DNA from: Halocatena marina
Lineage (GTDB): Archaea > Halobacteriota > Halobacteria > Halobacteriales > Haloarculaceae
DNA length: 64,000 bases
Reading direction: 5' to 3'
Assembly: GCF_023276375.1 (NCBI RefSeq)
Contig: NZ_JALLPK010000002.1
Location: 186,001-250,000, forward strand
Shown: in pieces, positions 20,598 to 30,059 of the stretch
Numbering within the stretch: the first letter of the stretch is position 1
Layout: every line of letters begins with the position of its first letter
Program-made: the position numbers and the translations under genes
Notes under the pieces: generated by a model
Seen by the model: only the letters and a program-made list of their open reading frames with translations
Told to the model about the DNA's origin: nothing
The model's database searches: none

Positions 20598-21284
20598 TTA
20601 GTTCGGAAGCGGCGGCCAGGTTGTTGCCACCGTTTCCTGAATGAGGTGGGTCTGAGCGCGACGTAGTCGCTCAGAGACCGAGGATGCAGAGATATCTAAC
20701 TCTGCGGCGATATCATTCAGGGAAGCTTGACGTGGAATCTCAAAATAGCCCAGTTCATAGGCCGTTCGGAGCGCTTCGTGTTGTCGATCAGTTAGCCCAT
20801 TGCCCGGTGGTTCAGGCTCACCATCACGGGTGAGACGGTGCAATCGAAAGGTGGCATTACGCTGCCAGAACGATGCGAACGTATTGAACGCTTCTCGGGT
20901 GGCGAACCATCCAGTCTGTCGCCACCCGTCTGGTTCCACCTCAATCCGTTCGATAGTGGCCTCAGCCGTAGCAAGCGCCTCAAGCCCTGCGAGATCATCG
21001 ATGTGATCACCGAGTTGTTCTTCGAAGCTGAGTGCGGGGAACACCTGATACCGACGAGTATCTCCGGCTTGTCCGATGAGAGTCCATTCCCCAACATCGA
21101 CGGCATCAGCAAGGGCGTTCTCAATTGCAGTCTGGGATTCTCCGGTCACGGTGGCGAGAAACAAAGGCCGATTGCCGTGATTAAACTGTAGATCAAGCAC
21201 AAGTGTCACCGCAGGCACTGCACCAGCAACCGTAACCAGCGGGAGACCATCGCAATGAATCCCAAATTCAGCGACAAGACCCAT
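20598..21284 (-). CDS. HTH_10 (bacterio-opsin-activator type) regulator
   Basis: A 228-residue haloarchaeal transcription regulator. The N-terminal 165 residues are the sensor-like domain of this group. The C-terminal HTH_10 domain is plain: GLTDRQHEALRTAYELGYFEIPR, then LNDIAAELDISASSVSERLRRA. The N-terminal opening differs from the commonest version (MGLVAEFGIHCDGLPL). Target genes are unknown; the alpha/beta hydrolase starts divergently 222 bases away and is one candidate. Confidence 0.93.
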   Translation of the reverse strand: MGLVAEFGIHCDGLPLVTVAGAVPAVTLVLDLQFNHGNRPLFLATVTGESQTAIENALADAVDVGEWTLIGQAGDTRRYQVFPALSFEEQLGDHIDDLAGLEALATAEATIERIEVEPDGWRQTGWFATREAFNTFASFWQRNATFRLHRLTRDGEPEPPGNGLTDRQHEALRTAYELGYFEIPRQASLNDIAAELDISASSVSERLRRAQTHLIQETVATTWPPLPN

Positions 21285-21506
21285 ACGTTAGCATCTTTAT
21301 CGATGGTAATGTGAACATCGAACGAATCGTTTACACTGATACAGTCTGTGTGAAATCTCTCCGTTCGACTTCGAGCTATCTGTCGGTATCAGCGTCATCT
21401 CACCCTATCCCGGCGAGTGGCGTCCAGTCTCCAGACACTGTCCCATTTAAATCACCCCATCACTGAGAGAATGGCTTAGCCCAGTCGTCCGCAAACACGG
21501 AAAGAC

Positions 21507-22298
21507 ATGCAGACGACACAGTCAGCAGATGGCATGGAAGTAGGCTACGAACGACACGGCGATGGCCGGCCTCTGATTCTCCTCCACGGAGGGATGGCTC
21601 CTCGGGAGTACTGGAATCCGATTATGCCTCACTTTGAAGAGTACACCACTATTGTCCCCCAGCGGCCGGGGTTCGGCACCTGCCTCGACAGTCCAATGGA
21701 GACAAGCGCTGCTGAGGTACTGGAACGTGAGACGGAATATGTACGAGCACTGGTTGATGATGTAGATGGCGTTCCTGTCCTGTTTGGCCATTCCTACGGC
21801 GCACTCACCGGAATTGAGGCTGCAACGGATGCAGAGATCGGAGCAGTTGTCGCCTACGAACCGGCGATCCTCCCTGACGAATTTCGTGAGGAGGCTGATC
21901 TTGCTGATCATATGGCAGCCCTCATCGAGGCAGGCGAACGCCATGAAGCGGTCAAGCGCTACATCGAGCAGGTTCTCCACCCGGAGGGAATTGACAACCT
22001 CGACGCATGGTTGGCAGAGTGGCCACTCTGGCCGGAGTGTGTGGATCTCGCCGACGAGGTTGTCCGGATGAATCGTGCGGTCGAGCGGTACCGACTTCCT
22101 GATCATCTCAGCGTTGCTGCTCCTGTGCTCGTACTGACCGGCACCAGCGGTCCTGACTTCCTCCGCGAAAGCGCCCACGCTGTCCACGAGGCACTTCCAC
22201 ACAGTCGCTTCGTTGAGTTCGATGGTCTCAGCCACAGTGGGCCCAGCGAAGCACCAGCACTGATTTCGTCGGAAGTCAAATCGTTCCTCTCTGAATAG
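21507..22298 (+). CDS. Alpha/beta-hydrolase
   Basis: A 263-residue hydrolase with the oxyanion-hole motif LLHGGM (residues 26-30), the nucleophile elbow GHSYG with Ser96, and a C-terminal His in GLSHSGPSEAP. The acid residue is probably the Asp in TGTSGPDFL. This is the esterase/epoxide hydrolase-like branch of the family; the substrate is not predictable. Confidence 0.92.
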   Translation: MQTTQSADGMEVGYERHGDGRPLILLHGGMAPREYWNPIMPHFEEYTTIVPQRPGFGTCLDSPMETSAAEVLERETEYVRALVDDVDGVPVLFGHSYGALTGIEAATDAEIGAVVAYEPAILPDEFREEADLADHMAALIEAGERHEAVKRYIEQVLHPEGIDNLDAWLAEWPLWPECVDLADEVVRMNRAVERYRLPDHLSVAAPVLVLTGTSGPDFLRESAHAVHEALPHSRFVEFDGLSHSGPSEAPALISSEVKSFLSE

Positions 22299-22600
22299 TC
22301 GGTAGCGGTCAGGAGCGTTTACGACTTGCGCGGACGAGTATCGTTGTGTCTGGGATATAATCTCCCATCCCCGACATTCCCAGTGGCGGAGCTGTCATTC
22401 CACATTTCGACTTGTTCGGTTGCTGGCGGTACAATTATATAACTGTTCACTGAACAATAACACAATACGAGGCCTCAGGATGACCGTTTCCACTCTCTTC
22501 TAAGTGAGAGCGATCCCGTTCAGGGACCGCGAATATCGCAGTGTAGTCCTCAGAGCGGTGTATGTACCGCTTGTTCCGATTATCAATCCATCAATAAACA
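22299..22600. other. Intergenic stretch with an operator-like palindrome
   Basis: About 300 bases. Apart from the palindrome at 22444-22456 and A/T-rich sequence just before it, nothing stands out. Confidence 0.4.
22444..22456. promoter_or_regulatory. Perfect 13-bp palindrome TGTTCACTGAACA
   Basis: Arms TGTTCA and TGAACA around a central C, directly after a TATA-like ATTATATAA. It could be a regulator-binding site overlapping a promoter for the oligopeptidase gene, which begins 145 bases downstream. That distance is long for a haloarchaeal leader. Confidence 0.35.
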
Positions 22601-24406
22601 ATGAGTCACTTTCAGACACGAGAACATATCGCCGATCAGCACAAGTGGAACCCCGAAGCGATCTTTCACGACGAGAAGACATGGGAGAGAGCTGCTGACC
22701 GCGTCCAGTCGCGGCTTACCGACCTGTGCACCGACGATATAACGCGAAATCCTGCGACTCTTGCAGAGACGCTTGACACGTTCTTCGATATCAAAGCTGA
22801 ATTCGAGCGTGTCGATGTCTATGCCACCTTACATTCGTTGATAGACACAACAGACGAGCGAGCCCAAGAACGCTCTGGGCGCGTTGACGATCTCCGGTCG
22901 ACGCTTGAAACCAATCGTTCGAGCATCGAGACGGCGATCCAGCGGACTAACGCGGAACGCATTGAAACGATGCTTGCAGAGTCGGAAGCTCTCTCACAGT
23001 ACGGCCAGTACCTCTGCAATCTCACTTGCCAAGCAGAGCATACTGCCGACGCTGCTGCTGAAGCGGTGATTTCGACGCTCACGCCCGTACTTGGTGGAAA
23101 TCAGACGTATGAGACGCTGCTGAACGCAGATCTCTCGTTTCCATCGCTGGAGAAACCGAACGGTGAACAGGTCGATATAACACTGAATAATCGCGAGACA
23201 CTGCTCCGTTCCCATGATAGACCGTTTCGCCAGACCGTTCACGAACAGTTCTACGACACATTGAATGAGTACCGCCACACGATCGCCGCAACCTTCGACA
23301 AACACGTCGAAACTGCAGTCCGAACGGCGGATATTCGGGGCTACGACTCTTCACTTGCGGCCGCGCTTGCCGCCGAAAACGTCCCTGCCGAGGTGTACAA
23401 GACGCTTATCGAGGTTATTTCGACCAATCTCGATCCACTGCACGAACACCTGCAGTACAAACGCAAACGACTGGGGGTTGACGTGCTTCGACCCTGGGAC
23501 CTCAACGTTCGATTAGTTGCTGAAGACGCGACCGTTCCGTATGAGCGGGCAAAGGAACTCGTTGTTGAAGCTGTTGCGCCGCTTGGTGAGGCGTATCAAT
23601 CGCGACTCGCTCGAGGATTTGAATCTGGGTGGGTCGATGTCTATGAGACATCCAGCAAAATCGCCGGTGCTGGAACCATTCCTGCATACAGCACGGAACC
23701 GTATATTTTCCTGAACTATCAGAACGACGTGAACTGGTTGTTTGGACTCGCACACGAAGCGGGCCACGCAATGCACGCCGCCCTCACGAGTGAGACACAG
23801 CCGATCGTGTACGGGGAGTTCGACTGGTTTATCTCGGAGGTGCCGAGCACGGTGATGGAGGCGTTACTCGTACACCACATCTTGGAAACCGTCGAGGACA
23901 CCGCACTCCACCGAACGGTGCTCGATATGTGGCTCGAACGCTTCCGTGATCTGCTCTACCGGCGAACGCGATACGCCATCTGTGAGCAACAGATGCACAG
24001 CCATGTCGGCGACGGTGGACAACTCACTCCCGACCGACTTGATCAGTTTATCACCGACGGTTGGGCGAGAATCAACGCACCCGTGAGTGTAGATGAGCGT
24101 ATCGCTGGAGAGTGGATGCAAGCGAAGTATCTCAACATGTGGATGCCGTTCTATGTCTATCAGTATGCGACGGGATTCAGTGCCGCCCTCTCACTGGTAA
24201 CTGCGATCCGCGAGGAATGGGACGGTGGATCATCCGGTGAGATGGCCAGCCGATATCTTCACTTTCTGCGCAGCGGTTCGAGCGAGTATCCGCTGGCGTT
24301 GCTTTCGGAGATAGGTGTCGATCTTCGTTCAAAGAAGCCATTCGAACAGGCTGTTAATGCGTATCACGACGCGCTTGCGGAGTACACAGTACTGGACCAG
24401 CCATAG
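22601..24406 (+). CDS. pepF: M3-family oligoendopeptidase F
   Basis: A 601-residue cytosolic zinc oligopeptidase, the usual length for PepF. The zinc site is LAHEAGHAMHAAL with H385, E386, H389; the third ligand, a Glu, lies in the following helix near FISEVPSTVMEALL. The N-terminal 190 residues form the helical lobe that encloses peptide substrates. ATG start at 22601 in MSHFQTREHIAD. It recycles short peptides from protein breakdown. Confidence 0.95.
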   Translation: MSHFQTREHIADQHKWNPEAIFHDEKTWERAADRVQSRLTDLCTDDITRNPATLAETLDTFFDIKAEFERVDVYATLHSLIDTTDERAQERSGRVDDLRSTLETNRSSIETAIQRTNAERIETMLAESEALSQYGQYLCNLTCQAEHTADAAAEAVISTLTPVLGGNQTYETLLNADLSFPSLEKPNGEQVDITLNNRETLLRSHDRPFRQTVHEQFYDTLNEYRHTIAATFDKHVETAVRTADIRGYDSSLAAALAAENVPAEVYKTLIEVISTNLDPLHEHLQYKRKRLGVDVLRPWDLNVRLVAEDATVPYERAKELVVEAVAPLGEAYQSRLARGFESGWVDVYETSSKIAGAGTIPAYSTEPYIFLNYQNDVNWLFGLAHEAGHAMHAALTSETQPIVYGEFDWFISEVPSTVMEALLVHHILETVEDTALHRTVLDMWLERFRDLLYRRTRYAICEQQMHSHVGDGGQLTPDRLDQFITDGWARINAPVSVDERIAGEWMQAKYLNMWMPFYVYQYATGFSAALSLVTAIREEWDGGSSGEMASRYLHFLRSGSSEYPLALLSEIGVDLRSKKPFEQAVNAYHDALAEYTVLDQP

Positions 24407-24826
24407 ATAGCTGCATCCATTGGAAAGATTTAGAATGTAGACATTTGGTGGACTATCACTTCATGGGCCACCGAGATCGATGCATGCAAACATAACGCCG
24501 CTTGGCTTGTTTCGTTAGTAGACTGTACCAGAAATAGCGAGGCTCGATCTTGAATATCGCCTCGCAGCTGGCGGCCTCGCCACGGTTGCCACGAGCCACT
24601 TCGATCGGGAGCCGACTCGCTTTGGTCGTCACCACGTCTAAGAGATTACTACGCTCGTCGACAATCTGTGATGTCAGTCCCCACGCACCGAGCAGGCCAT
24701 CATGAGCGACAGTACGCATGATACCGTCAATGACCACACTCAGTGTGGGTTCACCGTCGCTTCCGTAGCCATAAACCGAATATCGGCGTACCGTCTTTGA
24801 AACCGATCTACGTTTGGATGCGTCGT
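24407..24826. other. Intergenic stretch, possible remnant on the minus strand
   Basis: A minus-strand frame through this stretch yields sequence such as GEPTLSVVIDGIMRTVAHDG and SRLPIEVARGNRGEAASCEA that looks partly protein-like, but it has no proper start outside the overlapping glycosidase gene. It may be the tail of a lost gene. Not assigned. Confidence 0.3.
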
Positions 24827-25921
24827 TCACACCTCGATGGTAGCATTCTTGATAGCGGCTGTTTGTGTTTGATGCCACTCGACGTCGTTCCACATCCCGC
24901 GAAACTGCGGGCCACAGAAGTTGCTCGTTGAGATGGCCGCCCATCGTCCCGTTTCGGCTGCCTTCTGCGTGCCGACTGCACAGAGTTCCTTGATCCAGTC
25001 CCAGTTCAATCCAGGCCAATCCTTGTAGTGGATGAGCGCCCACGACTCAGTGGTCGTAAGTGGAAGCCCGATCGTTCGAGACCACTCGGCAACTGCGTCG
25101 ATTTCAGCTTCGAGCGTTGAGTGCCAGCGACTTGGATTCGCTTTGTAACGACGTTGCCCCTGCTTTTCGATCCACACGTAGTGCTCGGCGGAATCGATAT
25201 CGTGTGACCAATCGAAGAAGTCGCTGGTGTTCATCAGCCAGAGGTGCGTATCTATGAGGTCCATCTCCGGCTCTGGCTCGCGTCCCCACGACTTGCCTGG
25301 GCCGGCGGTTTCGGAGAAACAGTACGCTTGCTCGGGATAGGCACTCCGGACGGACGCGATCGACTCGGTGATCCAGCGACGAGCCGCAGGAGCGCGACGG
25401 CGTGTGTGGTGGTCGTCGTCGGGATTGTTGAAGTAGGGCGCCCACATGGAAAGTGGAAATTCGTTACAGAGATCGACCCAAGCGACGGTGTCGAGCAATC
25501 CTGTGTCTGCGATGCTATCCAGTGTCTCGATCCATACCGAGGCGAGATCCGCTGGCTGGTGGATTCCTCGCCGTACGTTCGTCGTATCTTCCCGAAACCA
25601 CGACGACAGTGCGACCGCGACATCTCGATCTGCGCATGCTGTGATGAATTCAGTGAGTGCCGGAAACACCTCGACGTGACAGGTTGTAGGCGCGCCCCAC
25701 TCGCTGGCTTCGAACGCTGGCGGGAGTGTCCACTCGTGGGTTGGGTCGGCTGACACTAGATGTGGGTAGGCATCGATGCGAACGGCGTCGTAGCCTCGTG
25801 TGATCAGTTCGTCAAGAGCGGTGTCCCAATCACTGTACCCGCCCCCCTCGTAGCGACGCTCAAGCCACGAAAAATCCCACATGGCAATCGCGTACGGTGT
25901 GTCCCGGTCGGTGACGTTCAT
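24827..25921 (-). CDS. GH5-like glycoside hydrolase (cellulase-like)
   Basis: A 364-residue TIM-barrel protein resembling the GH5/clan A glycosidases seen in haloarchaea. The acid/base Glu is E154 in WVDLCNEFPLS, and the nucleophile is probably E292 in TTTESWALIHY. Other barrel features are YAIAMWDFSWLERRYEGGG at the start and YDAVRIDAYPHL. The start at 25921 (MNVTDRDTPY) is preferred to the frame opening at 25999. No signal peptide, so it acts inside the cell, perhaps on an imported oligosaccharide. Confidence 0.82.
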   Translation of the reverse strand: MNVTDRDTPYAIAMWDFSWLERRYEGGGYSDWDTALDELITRGYDAVRIDAYPHLVSADPTHEWTLPPAFEASEWGAPTTCHVEVFPALTEFITACADRDVAVALSSWFREDTTNVRRGIHQPADLASVWIETLDSIADTGLLDTVAWVDLCNEFPLSMWAPYFNNPDDDHHTRRRAPAARRWITESIASVRSAYPEQAYCFSETAGPGKSWGREPEPEMDLIDTHLWLMNTSDFFDWSHDIDSAEHYVWIEKQGQRRYKANPSRWHSTLEAEIDAVAEWSRTIGLPLTTTESWALIHYKDWPGLNWDWIKELCAVGTQKAAETGRWAAISTSNFCGPQFRGMWNDVEWHQTQTAAIKNATIEV

Positions 25922-26141
25922 ACCGGAGTCGTCGGCCAGTTGGACCGTATTGATTTCCCTGCTGTGTGATAGTATAACAAGCGAGCCGATCGGTAGCATA
26001 CGGTGATCTCCGATTCTGATGGAGACCTGTTTTGCACGAATCTTCCTTTATTGCTGTTATGGGACTTTTTACGGGTTCCTCGCTCGCAGTGTTGTTGTCT
26101 CTATGAGACAGATATATGTCAGTCGAGAAACTCGCAATAGC

Positions 26142-26576
26142 ATGGACTCATCTCCGCTCACCGCCACTGATACGACACTTATCGAACACGCAAGCGAGAT
26201 CAACGAACGGGCGTTCGACCCGGACTTTTTCGATGGTGCCCATATCGTTGCTGCGGCTATCAGAACCACTAATGGAGATATGTTCAGCGGAGTGAGTCTC
26301 CCCGCCAATACCGGTCGAGCCTCTACCTGTGGAGAACCAGTCGCCATCGGGTCGGCGATCGCTGCTGGGAATCGGTACGACCAAATTGAAACATGCGTGG
26401 CTGTCGAGCATCCGATGCCGTACAAAGAGATCGATGAACCGAGCGTTATTCCTCCGTGTGGCACCTGCCGGGAATTACTCGCTGACTATGGGGAGGATAT
26501 CCGGATTATTGTCCCTGTTGATGGGGAAAACCGGGGTGCTCGTGCCATTGACCTCCTTCCGACGCGAACGTGGTAA
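26142..26576 (+). CDS. cdd: Cytidine deaminase-like zinc enzyme
   Basis: A 144-residue deaminase that converts cytidine-type nucleosides to uridine in pyrimidine salvage. Zinc and proton-shuttle residues are present: C63-x-E65 in STCGEPVAI, and C106 and C109 in PPCGTCREL. The start at 26142 (MDSSPLTATD) removes a 41-residue extension with no family match. Blasticidin-deaminase-like enzymes share the same motifs, so the exact nucleoside is not certain. Confidence 0.9.
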   Translation: MDSSPLTATDTTLIEHASEINERAFDPDFFDGAHIVAAAIRTTNGDMFSGVSLPANTGRASTCGEPVAIGSAIAAGNRYDQIETCVAVEHPMPYKEIDEPSVIPPCGTCRELLADYGEDIRIIVPVDGENRGARAIDLLPTRTW

Positions 26577-26904
26577 CCGCGGCAGACGGAGCAGTCTCTG
26601 AAACAGTATGAGTCAGATCACCGCTACTGCTGAAAAGCGATAGTTTACTACTCGTCTCTACTACGTCTCTGTATCCATCGCTGTAAGTGAGAGTTCCACT
26701 ACGATTTTAACAGGTACATCGATATATCGATGGCTACGACGACACCCTCGAAACGGGCTGTCTACCGGATAATCGCTGAGCACCCGAACTATCACTGGCC
26801 ATACTACCGCATTCCGAACACCGAGTGTACAGCCACCGATCTCGAGGCGCTCGGCGTGAGGCGATCCCAGAACAGTCAACGTTCTGGCTTCCGTCACAAT
26901 CGCA
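26577..26904. other. Intergenic stretch with unclear short frame
   Basis: A 77-codon frame starts at 26730 (MATTTPSKRAVYRI) behind an A/T-rich promoter-like stretch. No motif, and its second half reads like random translation. Confidence 0.3.
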
Positions 26905-27078
26905 CCACGACCTACGCACAGATCGGTCGAAGGGTCACGGAGGAAGTCCGCTGGTGCTTATGAGATTATGGAGCGCCAGTTCATGCTGAATCCACAGCGT
27001 GATCCGTACAACTTTGAGAAAGGAACTGTCATCCAATCCCGTATCGCCTTTGGCGATGATCTTGCTGAGGAGCGTTAA
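26905..27078 (+). pseudogene. Orphan C-terminal fragment of an unidentified gene
   Basis: An open frame without start codon that ends at TAA 27076-27078 and reads GAYEIMERQFMLNPQRDPY then FEKGTVIQSRIAFGDDLAEE. It is clearly protein-like and unlike the frames around it. I do not recognise the parent family. Confidence 0.3.
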
Positions 27079-27112
27079 TATCATACATCGATAGAAGATA
27101 ATTAGCACTGTT

Positions 27113-27556
27113 GTGGAGACACGAATTGATGAGTTAGAGACAGAAGACGAATGGATAGCTGCGTTTCCAGTACTGATGCAGCTCTGGAAAGATACCCCCC
27201 GTGAATTCACACAGAGTTCGTTTCTTGCGCTCCTTCACGAATTGCAGGAGACGGAGGGATATCGATTATTTGGTCTGTTCGTAGATGAGTCCCTTGTTGC
27301 TGTCGCTGGTGTTTCCATCCGAATGAGTGCATGGTACGGACGGTATCTGTGGGTATACGACCTCGTGACCGAGAGAGCTCATCGTTCGAACGGATACGGA
27401 AACGAGCTAGTATCGTTTCTGAAGCAGTGGGCGAAAGACCAGAGCTGTGAAACAATTGCTCTTGCATCTGCACTCGGAAGAGAGGATGCACACGAATTCT
27501 ACATGGATGGCAATATGGAACAATCAAGCTACGTCTTTCGACAAACACTCGACTGA
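27113..27556 (+). CDS. GNAT-family N-acetyltransferase
   Basis: A 147-residue acetyltransferase starting at a GTG (27113). Motif A is RAHRSNGYGNELVSFLKQWA, with the R-S-N-G-Y-G loop that binds CoA. The final part (HEFYMDGNMEQSSYVF) fits motif B. It is unrelated in detail to the GNAT gene at 14054. Substrate unknown. Converges with the CBS gene. Confidence 0.88.
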   Translation: METRIDELETEDEWIAAFPVLMQLWKDTPREFTQSSFLALLHELQETEGYRLFGLFVDESLVAVAGVSIRMSAWYGRYLWVYDLVTERAHRSNGYGNELVSFLKQWAKDQSCETIALASALGREDAHEFYMDGNMEQSSYVFRQTLD

Positions 27557-27598
27557 TGCGCAAAACAAAGCTGTGGATCGGTGTATCGTGGAGTCTCC

Positions 27599-28003
27599 TT
27601 ATGACGGACTCGGGGTTTGGACGTGAGAGAGGTAGGATGCGAGATCAGTCGACGAGAGCATCCCAATTACACCTTCGGTGTCGTCAACGACTGGCAGGTG
27701 GTGAAATCCGTGTTCGAGCATGACATCTGCAGCGTCACGGATAGAATCCTGCACTGTCGCCGTAATCACGTCTGTAGACATGTAGGTGTCGACAGGCGTC
27801 TCGTCTTTCGGTCGCCGTTCGGCGACGACTTTGACGAAATCAGTTGTCGTTAGTATCCCCTCGAGTTGATTATCGCCATCAACGACGAGAACTGAGCCAA
27901 CATCACTGGAGAGCATTTTTTGTGCTGCCTCTTCGACGAGCGTGTCCGGTGGGACTGTGTATAGAGTAGTGGACATGAGTCGCCCAACGAAAATATCGTC
28001 CAT
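27599..28003 (-). CDS. Tandem CBS-domain protein
   Basis: A 134-residue protein made only of two CBS domains (about 5-60 and 70-130), which form a nucleotide-sensing Bateman module. Typical phrases are VEEAAQKMLSSDVGSVLVVD, GILTTTDFVKV and HHLPVVDDTEGVIGMLSSTD. Stand-alone CBS pairs usually bind AMP, ATP or SAM and act on a partner protein; none is next to it. The ATG at 28003 is the family start, rather than the GTG at 28018. Confidence 0.93.
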   Translation of the reverse strand: MDDIFVGRLMSTTLYTVPPDTLVEEAAQKMLSSDVGSVLVVDGDNQLEGILTTTDFVKVVAERRPKDETPVDTYMSTDVITATVQDSIRDAADVMLEHGFHHLPVVDDTEGVIGMLSSTDLASYLSHVQTPSPS

Positions 28004-28237
28004 GATTGATGATATCACGCATCACATATAAGTATACCTGCTATCTGATCTTTCTCTGCTCACACCGAACAACGTCACGTGAAAATCAGTGTATATTACT
28101 GCGCTACATTCCCACTCAACACGATAGTAGTCTCGCCCTTGTTAGACTTCTGGCGAGCCATTCTCCGTCGTGAGTCTCCTGACTGTCACGAGGATACGTT
28201 TTCAGAAAAATTCCGGTAACCGTACGTGACTACCTCT

Positions 28238-28402
28238 TCAGAGATCGCGTGCTTGGACGGTTTTCCGGTTGTTCTCGTCCGCACGCCGTGCTGCATCCGC
28301 AAGAATCTCGTGGACCTCCTCATCGAGGGCGTCGTAGAAGTCGCCCGAGACGTTGCCGTCGATCGCGTCTTTGACCGCTGCTTTGACAATGAGATCTGCC
28401 AT
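28238..28402 (-). CDS. DUF1931 mini histone-fold protein
   Basis: A 54-residue protein beginning MADLIVKAAVKDAIDG and containing DFYDALDEEVHEILADAARR. It matches the small DUF1931 proteins of haloarchaea, thought to adopt a histone-like fold and perhaps bind DNA. The start at 28402 is chosen over the longer frame at 28465, whose extra residues are unrelated to the family. No partner is visible. Confidence 0.8.
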   Translation of the reverse strand: MADLIVKAAVKDAIDGNVSGDFYDALDEEVHEILADAARRADENNRKTVQARDL

Positions 28403-28465
28403 ATCTGTATGCCTCCAGGCACTGGGCGTTAAAACTGGTGGTTTCGTCGTCCAACAATGGATCAC

Positions 28466-29320
28466 GTCTGCTCCACGATGGCCTCGGCGACCGTGTCCTC
28501 CATCTCACTCACCGTCAGGGCTGGCACGGCGTTACCTGCTACTACGGGAATAGGAGATGACGATTGTCGGCGGTTTTAGTCAGTTCATGAGTTGTGTTCC
28601 CAAAGCCACAGTCACACTCGATCGTTTGTTCGTGCCCGTCGAGCGGGAGCGAATTTTTGAACCACTTCCCGCAGTTATACCACTGACCTTCTACAATCGT
28701 GTGATTACTTTTGATTGTATCATACATTGTTGTTGAGTCACGTGATTCTGTTTTGGTTGTGTAGTGTCATCCAGTTCGGCTTCGAACGCTTCGCTCAGTA
28801 TTCTCTCACAGATTTATTGCGTGTATGTCACTGCTTTGCCACTACACCCATATATATCTGTTAATAGAAATTTTGGGTTTATCTTTAACTATCCTAATTT
28901 ATTGATATAGAGATATTCAGAAAATCTGTTAGAACTGAGAATGGTCTCCCAGTTCCACGCGTTAGCTGATTCGGACGTTTGCGGAGCCACTGCGGTCTGT
29001 AAACCCATCCTCTTCGATGTTACCATGTGCGTAGCATCGACGCTGTACATCAAGGTCTGATCACCGTTCGTGCTGTCGTCGTTGTGTCGAGAGAGAAGGT
29101 ACGCGATGACTCCGATAGACGTGAGGACGAGCAGCCAGAACAGCGGCCACGGTATCCGAATCCCCTCCCAGTCTCCACCATTCTAAGAACCGCCTCCCTG
29201 TCTCATTGATTGAGCGCGTGCCAGTGACGTCATTCCTCTACTGTCATTTACGAATAATAGTTCTCTACATTAAGATTTATAATAATCGATAATAAACGCA
29301 CAGCGTAGTGATCAACAGGA
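28466..29320. other. Long gene-poor stretch with two possible remnants
   Basis: About 850 bases, becoming AT-rich after 28800. On the minus strand 28542-28727 is a 61-codon frame with three cysteines (YNCGKWF, ECDCGFG), perhaps a zinc protein. Also on the minus strand, near 29040-29170, a frame without start reads IRIPWPLFWLLVLTSIGVIA then YLLSRHNDDS, a single membrane helix and basic tail, probably a gene remnant. Confidence 0.35.
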
Positions 29321-29992
29321 ATGAGTTCGGTGGAAACTGAGAGAATCAATCCAGCATACCATAAACAAGACGGATACGATACCACGAACGATAAGTATCC
29401 ACCCGATTGGAATGCTCGCAGCAAGGCCGTGCGAAAACGCGATGACTACATCTGCCAGGATTGTGGTGTGAAAAGCGGATATCACACGCCGTATGGAGAA
29501 GGCGTTACGCTCGATGTCCATCACATCACGTTCCTCAGTGATGGGGGGTCAAATCGGTTTGACAACCTCACCACTCTGTGTGTTGATTGTCACAATGATC
29601 GCCACGAGCACGATATCACAGAGGGAAGAGATGTTACCACACAGACCCCCAGCGGCCCGCTGGTGTGGTTCCGGCAGTTGGTGCGGTATTCTCTCGGCAG
29701 TGTGGGCGTTCTCCTTCTCCACACGATTGCTCTCTCTCTTCTGGTGACGCAGCCGACAGGAGAGCCGCTGTATTTCGCTGGTGGTGGATATATCGTGCTC
29801 CTTACTGTCGCTGGGGTGCTTCGAACCAAGCAGACAGCCATACTGTATGCGCTCGCGGGGTGTATCGGAATGGCACTCATGCAGGTGCCGTTTGTGGTTG
29901 CGATCATCCCTGTGTCTCGGGTCATACTCGTCTGCTCTACATGGATTCCAGCGTTGCTTACTGGCATCTGGTGGTGGCATCAGCGCAAGTGA
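29321..29992 (+). CDS. Membrane-anchored HNH nuclease
   Basis: A 223-residue protein with an N-terminal HNH endonuclease domain and a C-terminal membrane domain. The nuclease part (about 28-97) has the zinc knuckle C45/C48 (ICQDCG) and C87/C90 (LCVDCH), the catalytic pair H67-H68 in LDVHHITFL, Asn82 in RFDNLTTL and His91/His95. Residues about 122-218 form four hydrophobic helices. Stand-alone HNH proteins are common, but linking one to a multi-helix membrane anchor is unusual and is found among defence effectors that act at the membrane; that role is inference. No defence partner gene is adjacent. An imperfect hairpin follows the stop. Confidence 0.88.
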   Translation: MSSVETERINPAYHKQDGYDTTNDKYPPDWNARSKAVRKRDDYICQDCGVKSGYHTPYGEGVTLDVHHITFLSDGGSNRFDNLTTLCVDCHNDRHEHDITEGRDVTTQTPSGPLVWFRQLVRYSLGSVGVLLLHTIALSLLVTQPTGEPLYFAGGGYIVLLTVAGVLRTKQTAILYALAGCIGMALMQVPFVVAIIPVSRVILVCSTWIPALLTGIWWWHQRK

Positions 29993-30000
29993 ATTGATAT

Positions 30001-30024
30001 CCTCCCCATCCTTGAGGGTGGAGG
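30001..30024. terminator. Hairpin between converging genes, IS605/IS1341-end-like
   Basis: The 24-base sequence begins CCTCCCCATCC, has a TTGA loop, and closes GGGTGGAGG: nine pairs with a two-base bulge. It sits between the HNH gene and the converging epimerase gene, so it may end both transcripts. Similar CCTCC...GGAGG hairpins mark the right end of haloarchaeal IS200/IS605-type tnpB elements, so it may be a leftover end. Confidence 0.45.
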
Positions 30025-30059
30025 TTCTCGAACGATTACCCGATATATTAGTTGTTAGA

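Noticed and set aside
24456-25043. 195-codon minus-strand frame
   Set aside because: The first half is a shadow of the GH5-like gene. The second half may be a remnant but lacks its own start.
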